NCBI GenBank assembly: GCA_963565915.1 | Contig: OY751486.1 | Coordinates: 1-64,000, forward strand | Direction of reading: 5' to 3' | Origin: Entoloma clypeatum | Lineage: Eukaryota > Basidiomycota > Agaricomycetes > Agaricales > Entolomataceae | DNA length: 64,000 nucleotides | Part shown: positions 57,060 through 64,000 of the stretch, in pieces | Layout of the letters: each line of letters starts with the position of its first letter | Numbering within the stretch: the first letter of the stretch is position 1 | The notes under the pieces: model-generated | What the model saw: the letters and a program-made list of their open reading frames with translations, nothing else | What the model was told of the DNA's origin: nothing | Databases searched by the model: none | Position numbers and translations under genes: made by a program

Positions 57060-58680
57060 GCCCTAGACGTAGTATTGATACATCACAGTTCTGACCCATG
57101 CAATTTGTCTGACCGATTCCTTTTTGTCTCCCAAAATCTTCCCGAACTATCTCAATCAAAAGAATCACATTGGGGGGTTCCTAAAATGTCGTTGCATATC
57201 CCGCGTGGGCTGACTCTGCGCGTCTCCTGTTGCCTGTTTGAAGATGCCCACCTCTTCACGGTCAACGAGCTCAACAACACCCTCACGAAACACACTTCCC
57301 TTCCCCTTTCTCCCCCGCAACGTCCACCCTCGTCGCCTCGGCCCCAACTCTCTCCCACCCTCCGCCTGTCCCGTCACCCACCAAACCGATGCTCGCAGCC
57401 GAGATCCTCATCCCACCGCCCACTCCCTCCTTGCCGACGTACATCTACGTCTCCAACCCGAACGGCGGTCGAGAGCGTAGGCGGGAAGCGCGGTCACATC
57501 GGGAAAAACCTGAATCCTAAATGTGAGCACATAGCTCGTGATTATACATAACGAAAGGTAATTTTTATTTATCGCCCTCACGAGCTTCATGGCGTTTATC
57601 TGAATGCAATCCGAGCGGTATCGAGTTACCGCAACTCACTAAATAAATATTAGACCTCATTTTGTTTATTTACTGACGATAAATGTTGGGTATTTAAAAA
57701 CATATTCACTGATTGCATCTTCAAGTTATGGCCTGTCTTCATATAAATATGTAGTTCAAAAAATGTTTACATTGCAACGAAGTACTAGAACTTTACAGGG
57801 ACATCGATATCAAACAAAAACCAGTACTACTGCCTACTTAGGACGACTTAGGCTGTAGAGACACTAAACTGTGGTACGTACATGAAACCAGACGACCTCG
57901 AAGCTGGCGTACAAAGTGAAAGACTTACGCTACGCCGACTCGTCGCCGGGGAACTGAACAGAAGGCTGAGACAGGGTTGACGAAATCAGAAAGCGATGTG
58001 AGACTTACAATGCACATTATGCAATGCAATAGCTCGTGAACCCTGTGGCGGCTATCTAGATTCAGGGCACGTGGTGACAGGGTTCTGCCCGACCCTTGCA
58101 ACAAGAACAATAAAACACATACCCAGAGAAACCCGAAAAAGGAAAATATTGAGAGCCCGGGAGATGTGCATAGCGAGGATAGGTTGACTATGGGTGAGTG
58201 AGTTGAAGTGGGCGGAAGAAAGGCATCTATCAAAGACTACCATGGCTCGAGGATGGCCACTCACCGGAATCAACTGCTATAGCCATTCTCAACATCACGA
58301 TGGACACGTTGGCAGATGAACCGGATGAGCCTCCACTCGCGAACGTCGCAGAGGAAGGTAGGTGGTGGGTGAAGGACAAGAAGTTCTCGTTTAAGGGCAG
58401 TTTGCTGCGACTATTTAAGTCTGCACGGCGGATTTGGTGATTGCCTTTTTGGAGTACTTATTTGACCTCCATATCCCGACTTCTGCGGGGCACAGGGCCT
58501 GTGCCCAAAACTTTCCCTTAGATGCGAAATCGCCCCTCGCCAAAATCTGCCCGAAACGACCATCGCAGGGCGAAGGGTTCACCATCGCGCTCGACTTCTT
58601 CGGCTCTGAAGGGACAAAATCCTCCTCAGTGGACGCCGGCTCAATATCCTCGCCATCAGGCTCCCTGTTTTGGCGCATTT
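57060..58680. other. No recognisable gene
   Basis: Between copia fragment 2 and the intact copia element. Open frames are short or proline/serine-rich and unconvincing. A 46-codon frame at 58300-58440 starts MDTLADEPDEPP and ends with a basic amphipathic stretch (SLLRLFKSARRIW); its reality is doubtful. Confidence 0.5.
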
Positions 58681-58682
58681 CC

Positions 58683-58991
58683 TGTTGAAACTTTTCCCAT
58701 CATGTAGATTAGATTAGATTAGATTACATCACGTGACCTTTACATATCTTCATTACATACTTGTTTGGTTGGCACAAACAGTAGTACGGTATATAAGACC
58801 AGGAAACTGTCAATATCAACAAGTTGTCTCTTGACTCTTAACCAGCTCCATCGCTCTTACCAGCCTCAACCGCTCTCACCAGCCTTACCCCTCCAAACCA
58901 TGTAAGTGACCATAGCGGTATTCTAGAGTACTTCCACTGTAGCTATGTTGCTCAGTACACCTGTGGCTAGCACCCAGGTGGAACTTCAACA
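58683..58991 (+). repeat. 5' LTR of the intact copia element
   Basis: Starts TGTTGAAACTTTTCCC and ends TTCAACA, giving TGTTGAA/TTCAACA inverted termini. It contains a four-unit GATTA tract, a CACGTG box (about 58730), and a TATA box TATATAAG at 58800-58807. A GGTTATGGGCCC sequence directly after is the probable primer-binding site. Confidence 0.85.
58800..58807 (+). promoter_or_regulatory. TATA box in copia LTR
   Basis: TATATAAG in the middle of the LTR, well placed to start genomic-length transcripts about 30 bp downstream. Confidence 0.6.
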
Positions 58992-59358
58992 GGTTATGGG
59001 CCCCGGATAGCAGAGGGACTTGGGAAACGCTGGCAACAGCGAGTACCTGCCCACTCTATCCTGGCTGGCGAAGAACCGATCGAAAGATCTAGGTTCTGAG
59101 TCTTACTTCTTCACACATGAACCTGGGAACATCATTACGACAAGTACCTGTCATGAAGCGTCCCTAAGGGGATTGACTTAGTACACATCATGTGGAAACA
59201 TTGATCGTACCTCACACACTTCTGACAAAAAGGGTTTTTCCCAAAACCGCTATTCCTAAAGGAAATATGTTATGAGGAATCATTTATTTGTTTTCTCTAA
59301 AAATCAAATTCATAAAGAACATCACTGATTGGGAGAACTCCTTTTAGATTCATTAAAA

Positions 59359-60030
59359 ATGTCTACCTCTCGCTCCGCCCTTGACTCCATCGTCGTCTTC
59401 GACGGCATTGACTATCAAAGTTGGGCTGAAAAAATGAAGTCTTACCTCCTCCATCAAGGAGTCTGGCGCATCGTCTCTGGCGACATCACTCGTCCCGTAA
59501 TCGCCGACTTCACCACTACAGTCTCCACTCCCGGTCACACTGCCGCTGCTCCTCCTGTGCTGGTTACCACTGTTGACCAGCCCGGCTTCCGCAAGGAAGA
59601 AAAGGCCTGGATTAGGGATGACGACACAGCCCTTGGAGCGATCCGTCTAAAAGTCTCTGAGGCGATCAGGCGACACATCAAAGATAGCACCTCGGCACTT
59701 GGCGCGTGGAAAACGCTAAAGGATGCCTACTCCAAGGTATCCCCGGCTGTCATCTTCGGCGACTTCAAGGCCGCCGCCACCTACAAGCTGTCTGGACGCG
59801 ACCCCATGCCTGAAATTGAACGCCTGGGGTCTCTTTTCGCCCGGCTCGCCGATTCGAGCTTTGTCGTCCCCGCTGGCGCAACCAGAAGAAACGCGCCAAC
59901 AACGCCGACAACGACTCCGACCACGCCGAGGAGATGGTCGAATTCATCGCACCAGCCATTGAGCACATCCCTCGTCGTCCTGCTCCTTGTCCCCTTCCTC
60001 CTCATCATGCACCTGCCTTCACCACTATAA
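59359..60030 (+). CDS. gag: Gag of the intact copia element
   Basis: Starts MSTSRSALDSIVVFDGIDY followed by WAEKMKSYLLHQG, the usual N-terminal gag pattern of fungal copia elements, then a capsid-like helical region (AWKTLKDAYSKVSPAVIFGD). No CCHC zinc knuckle is visible. The reading continues to 60030 in a low-complexity Thr/Pro tail, but the pol frame, one base back, opens near 59860, so the true product probably shifts to pol before that tail. Shortened compared with typical copia gag. Confidence 0.75.
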   Translation: MSTSRSALDSIVVFDGIDYQSWAEKMKSYLLHQGVWRIVSGDITRPVIADFTTTVSTPGHTAAAPPVLVTTVDQPGFRKEEKAWIRDDDTALGAIRLKVSEAIRRHIKDSTSALGAWKTLKDAYSKVSPAVIFGDFKAAATYKLSGRDPMPEIERLGSLFARLADSSFVVPAGATRRNAPTTPTTTPTTPRRWSNSSHQPLSTSLVVLLLVPFLLIMHLPSPL

Positions 60031-63000
60031 CGGGCCGCGGGAAAACTACAAGTACCGCGCAGCCTGAGTCGCAGAAAATGCAGTCGCTCCTGCAACGCAT
60101 GAACCCTCCTCCTTCCCAGTACACCGGGCTTCCTTCTGGAAAGCCGTCAGTGTGGAAAAAGAACGAAAGGGTGCGAAAGCTCGCCCGAGAGATCGGCGCA
60201 CAACCCTCGGGATCGAACCTTCGTATCCTAGATACCATCATTCCTGACATCGACGAAAGGCCGGCTAAACAGCGTCGCATAGCCCCGTCGATAGAAGAAT
60301 CGCTGAAAATGATGGACATCGACCAGGAACAGATGGGGCCGGATGTATTTGAGGACGAGATAGAACTTGACGGTTCGTCAAAATCCTTTCTTAAACCTTA
60401 CCAATTGCAGAAAGCTAACAATACCTCTCAACAGACGTATGACATAATAGCCAGTACCAGTACAGAATGCGTAGATCACTTTAGCAGTGATTTACATAAA
60501 AAATATATTAAACATTTTGCTTCTTGTACACATTGTAAGGAAAAAGAACGCGCACAATGGATATTAGATTCCGGCGCCTCTTTACACTTCACCTATGAGT
60601 TTAAGGACTTCGCATATTATAGACCTCTCACGGTCAAGTGGTTCGTCCAAACTGCAGCCAAAGGGAAGAAACTGGAAATTCTTGGAGTTGGGGCCGTTCC
60701 AGTACGGCACACCCTAAATGGGAAAGTTAAAACCCATCTTCTCAGACCGGTGTTCTACATCCCGGACATGGACACATGCCTATTGTCCCTAGGCGTCTTC
60801 CTTAACCATGGTTACAAAGTAGACGGGACTTGTGGAGAAATTAACATCTCCAAAGGGCTGAGCAAAATCCAGTTTTCGCCCCACATCCTTGGTCAAACCA
60901 TTTACTGGTTAGACACTGAAATACGCTATGACCAGATCCATGCGATCTCGAGCGAAATCACTGTTGAAACATGGCACAAGCGCCTTGGTCACCCAAATGA
61001 TCAAGCACTCCGAAAGATTTCCACCAGTACCAAAGGGGTACCTGAAACACTAGTACGTGAGAAATCACAGGAAAGTTGCACAGGTTGCCTCAAAGGGAAA
61101 ATGCCGAATCAGTCATATCCCAATTCGATAACAAGGGCAACAAAAACCTTTGATCTGATCCATTCTGATCTCAAACAAATATCCACGGCATCATACCACA
61201 AATATAAATATTTCCTTACGTTTTTGGACGATTTTTCATCCCACGTCTGGGTCGTCTTGCTTAGGAAGAAGTCGGATGCTGTCATGGCACTACAACAATT
61301 CCTTGCGATGATCCAGAATCAATTCGCCGCCACTCCTAAGAAATGGCGAGTTGATGGAGGTGGAGAATTTAACGAATACAAGGATGTACTTGCCGATCAT
61401 GGAATTCTGATCGATGTCACGCTCCCGTATCAGCACCAGCAGAACGGTCGAGCAGAACGGATAAATCGAACCCTGTGGGAGAAATCTCAGGCCTTGCGCT
61501 TCGACGCGTGCTTACCACCTATGTGGTGGGAATTCTGTTTGGAACATGCAGCTTTTCTCTACAACAGAACCCCCATGCAGCGTCTCAAATGGGATACCCC
61601 CTACTTTAGGGTGACCAATGAGATCCCCGATATGTCAAGCATCAGAGTCTTCGGTTGTCAGGCATATGTATATATCCCAAAAGAAAAACGTAGAAATTCC
61701 CTGGAGTCTAGATCTCGATTGATGATTTATCTCGGATCAAAGCCAGGGGTCAAAGGATACCGTTTCATGGATCCTGAGACTAATACAATTTTCATGGGTG
61801 GGAAAGCTATCTTTGATGAAAGCAAGTACCCTAGATGCCACATCGACCCTTTGCCAGAGAACCATCCAGAAATGGAAAACCCAGAACCGGCTGATGAGTT
61901 TGAGGACCTCATCCCCAGAAACGATGACAATGACAGTCATTACGAAAAACCTCACGACCCTGTTCCCACTGGACAGGATCACCCTGAATCAGACGATGAT
62001 TTGCCGCGTAGCGAGCCCGATGACGAGCCACGAGTACCCACTCCAGAGCCTGAGCAAGTACCAGATCGACCGATCAGGGAACGACGAGTTCGGAGAATGC
62101 CAGACAGCATCTATGGGGAAGACACCCCTGCTTCTGATCTTGAAAAAATGGATCGAAGACGTAGATTGGGCGGTCAAACGGCATGGATGAACGATCTCCT
62201 GATGGAAGCAATCTCCATCCAAGTAGGCATCATCGAAATGTCACACAAAGACATATACTCTCTTCCGAACAAAGAAGATTGGTATGCGGCAGAACGAAAA
62301 GAGCTAGACATGCTCAAAAGCCGCGGGGTGATCACGGAGTTAGTACCCCTACCTACAGGGAGGAAAGCTCTAAGGAACAAATGGGTTTACAACGAAAAAT
62401 CCGACGGGCGTTTGAAAGCGCGCCTTGTTGCAAAAGGTTTCTCACAGGTAGAAGGGATTGACTTCGATCAGATCTTCTCACCAGTAGTGAGATACGAGAC
62501 CGTCCGATTAATTCTGGCATTGACAGCCCTTGAAGGGTGGTTCATGACACTCTTGGACGTCTCAGCAGCCTTCCTCTATGGAACACTCCGTGAGGTAATT
62601 TACATGCAACAGCCTGAGGGCTACATAGTAAAAGGAAAAGAAAACCTCGTGTACCGACTATACAAAGCCCTATACGGACTCAAGCAGGCCGCATTAGCCT
62701 GGTGGAGGGAACTCGATTCCTCCATGAAAAAGCTCGGCTTTGTCCGGCTTCACTCCGATGCGGGAGTTTTCATTCACACAAGTACCAAAGGGGAAACTGT
62801 GATCGCCGTCATTTATGTCGATGACTCTGCTTTTCTCGGCACAAACCAGGAATACACGCTGGAAAAAAAGAAGGCCTTCATGACAACATGGGAATGTAGG
62901 GACCTAGGCCACCTAGTCCCTGATGGGGAACCAAAAGAATTTCTCTCTATCCAAATAAGGCAACGTGGGAAGAGGATCTTCATTGATCAAGTACCCTACC

Positions 63001-63779
63001 TTGAGAAAATTCTCGCACGCATGGGGATGAGCGAATCTAATGCCACCCATACCCCACTCCCAACGGGCTACAAACCCATGAAATCTGAAGATGAACCCAA
63101 TGTGGAACTCAGATCCAAATACCAATCCATCATCGGATCATTATTGTACTTAATGATCGGGACAAGACCCGACATTTGTTTCGCCGTAATCAAAATGTCC
63201 CAATTTTCCGCAAACCCTACCAAACGCCATTCAGAAGTGGCAAGGGATATTTGCAGGTATTTGAAGGCAACAAAAAATTACGCGATCATGTACGATGGTG
63301 ATTCTGGGAAAGAAATCTACACATTCACAGACTCCGATTGGGCGTCAGACGAAAACACCAGGAAGTCCACCACTGGTTACTTCGTATCGCTGGCATCTGG
63401 AGCAGTAACCTGGGTTTCATCGGCGCAAAAAACCATTGCCCTCTCTTCCACGGAAGCAGAATACATGGCGCTATCAGATTGCAGTCGCGCAGTAACATGG
63501 CTTAGAAGCATGCTTGCCGAGCTTGGAATGCAGATCAGATCAGTACCGATCTACGGAGATAACAACGGCTCCGTCTTTATCGCATCCAACCCTGTAACTG
63601 AGAAGCGATCCAAGCACATTGACGTGCGATTCCACTTCGTCAGAGAAAAAGTCTCCGAAGGGATAATTACGGTCGAATTCATTGAAGGAGTGAACAACCC
63701 TGCAGACCTTTTAACTAAGAATCTGGGGAAAATCCTCTTCAACAAGTTTATCCCGTACTTCGGTTTGATAAAAAACTAG
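59934..63779 (+). CDS. pol: Pol polyprotein of the intact copia element
   Basis: Uninterrupted frame of 1281 codons from the first ATG (the frame is open further upstream into gag). Protease: WILDSGASLHFT with the catalytic DSG. Integrase: WHKRLGHPN and CTGCLKGK (HHCC), then core residues in IHSDLKQIS, WRVDGGGEFNEY and NGRAERINRTLWEK. A charged linker leads to reverse transcriptase: TLLDVSAAFLYGTLREVIYM, LYGLKQAALAWWREL and the active-site VIYVDDSAFLG. RNase H: YTFTDSDWASDENTRKS, LSSTEAEYMALSDC and GDNNGSVFIASN. All catalytic residues appear intact, so the element may be mobile. Confidence 0.95.
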   Translation: MVEFIAPAIEHIPRRPAPCPLPPHHAPAFTTITGRGKTTSTAQPESQKMQSLLQRMNPPPSQYTGLPSGKPSVWKKNERVRKLAREIGAQPSGSNLRILDTIIPDIDERPAKQRRIAPSIEESLKMMDIDQEQMGPDVFEDEIELDGSSKSFLKPYQLQKANNTSQQTYDIIASTSTECVDHFSSDLHKKYIKHFASCTHCKEKERAQWILDSGASLHFTYEFKDFAYYRPLTVKWFVQTAAKGKKLEILGVGAVPVRHTLNGKVKTHLLRPVFYIPDMDTCLLSLGVFLNHGYKVDGTCGEINISKGLSKIQFSPHILGQTIYWLDTEIRYDQIHAISSEITVETWHKRLGHPNDQALRKISTSTKGVPETLVREKSQESCTGCLKGKMPNQSYPNSITRATKTFDLIHSDLKQISTASYHKYKYFLTFLDDFSSHVWVVLLRKKSDAVMALQQFLAMIQNQFAATPKKWRVDGGGEFNEYKDVLADHGILIDVTLPYQHQQNGRAERINRTLWEKSQALRFDACLPPMWWEFCLEHAAFLYNRTPMQRLKWDTPYFRVTNEIPDMSSIRVFGCQAYVYIPKEKRRNSLESRSRLMIYLGSKPGVKGYRFMDPETNTIFMGGKAIFDESKYPRCHIDPLPENHPEMENPEPADEFEDLIPRNDDNDSHYEKPHDPVPTGQDHPESDDDLPRSEPDDEPRVPTPEPEQVPDRPIRERRVRRMPDSIYGEDTPASDLEKMDRRRRLGGQTAWMNDLLMEAISIQVGIIEMSHKDIYSLPNKEDWYAAERKELDMLKSRGVITELVPLPTGRKALRNKWVYNEKSDGRLKARLVAKGFSQVEGIDFDQIFSPVVRYETVRLILALTALEGWFMTLLDVSAAFLYGTLREVIYMQQPEGYIVKGKENLVYRLYKALYGLKQAALAWWRELDSSMKKLGFVRLHSDAGVFIHTSTKGETVIAVIYVDDSAFLGTNQEYTLEKKKAFMTTWECRDLGHLVPDGEPKEFLSIQIRQRGKRIFIDQVPYLEKILARMGMSESNATHTPLPTGYKPMKSEDEPNVELRSKYQSIIGSLLYLMIGTRPDICFAVIKMSQFSANPTKRHSEVARDICRYLKATKNYAIMYDGDSGKEIYTFTDSDWASDENTRKSTTGYFVSLASGAVTWVSSAQKTIALSSTEAEYMALSDCSRAVTWLRSMLAELGMQIRSVPIYGDNNGSVFIASNPVTEKRSKHIDVRFHFVREKVSEGIITVEFIEGVNNPADLLTKNLGKILFNKFIPYFGLIKN

Positions 63780-63852
63780 GCGAAACAGAGTACCTATATA
63801 TATGTGGGAAAAAGTAAAGATGTATTTAGAGTATGTACTAAATATGGGGGGG

Positions 63853-64000
63853 TGTTGAAACTTTTCCCATCACGTAGATTAGATTAGATTAGATTACATC
63901 ACGTGACCTTTACATATCTTCATTACATACTTGTTTGGTTGGCACAAACAGTAGTACGGTATATAAGACCAGGAAACTGTCAATATCAACAAGTTGTCTC
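63853..64000 (+). repeat. 3' LTR of the intact copia element (partial)
   Basis: First 148 bp of the LTR, identical to 58683-58830 except for one T/C difference near position 20. The remainder lies beyond the window. Confidence 0.95.

Larger units (their letters stand above)
58683..64000 (+). mobile_element. Nearly intact Ty1/copia retrotransposon (cut by window edge)
   Basis: 5' LTR (58683-58991), gag, a long pol frame with all catalytic motifs, a polypurine tract (ATATGGGGGGG, 63841-63852) and the first 148 bp of the 3' LTR. The two LTRs differ at one position in the 148 comparable bases, so insertion is recent. The right target duplication lies outside the window; the left would be TTTCC. 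Confidence 0.95.

Noticed and set aside
56973..57551. 192-codon + strand frame
   Set aside because: Its first part is antisense to copia RT and the rest is Pro/Ser/Arg low complexity without support.

Overview
The window is one chromosome end of a filamentous basidiomycete, most likely an Agaricomycete. The left edge is a C-rich-strand telomere array (CCCCTAA/CCCTAA, so TTAGGGG/TTAGGG on the other strand). Genes carry many short GT-AG introns (about 45-70 nt), and the recognisable families (SET, JmjC, RTC4-like, SPT5-like, F-box) and retroelements (Ty3/gypsy chromovirus, Ty1/copia) fit that group. The species cannot be named from the sequence.

Layout. 1-12.1 kb is gene-free subtelomere: telomere, a duplicated telomere-proximal block, long fields of degenerate repeats built around GTCGAC-centred palindromes whose repeat strand flips across a central 60-bp minisatellite, an internal telomere-like tract at 9.16 kb, then a 90-bp satellite nested in a 584-644 bp higher-order unit. 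12.3-19.5 kb holds minus-strand genes: a MYND-finger protein with a GC-AG intron, an OrsD-like zinc-finger remnant, an RTC4-like protein, an unrecognised coiled-coil protein and a SET methyltransferase. 19.6-22.7 kb has no convincing gene. 22.97-27.2 kb has a JmjC protein and an uncharacterised protein; 30-31.5 kb an F-box protein.

32.0-44.85 kb is bounded by 1.3-1.46 kb inverted repeats. Inside are a divergent pair of uncharacterised genes (a 472-aa zinc-finger protein with a possible caspase/CHAT-like core, and a 702-aa protein with a long acidic tail) whose start codons are only 48 bp apart, an unrecognised multi-exon gene, and an SPT5-like gene. This block is the best candidate for an undescribed system.

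45-64 kb is mostly transposons: a 249-bp Mutator-type MITE with a perfect 9-bp target duplication, a PD-(D/E)XK nuclease-like gene, a decayed Ty3/gypsy chromovirus with an antisense extra ORF, two decayed minus-strand Ty1/copia elements, and a nearly intact young Ty1/copia element cut by the right edge. Chromatin and telomere-related families (SET, JmjC, MYND, RTC4-like, SPT5-like) are concentrated between the telomere and this transposon-rich zone. Gene models were built by reading both strands and choosing splice sites that keep frame; none is confirmed by transcripts.
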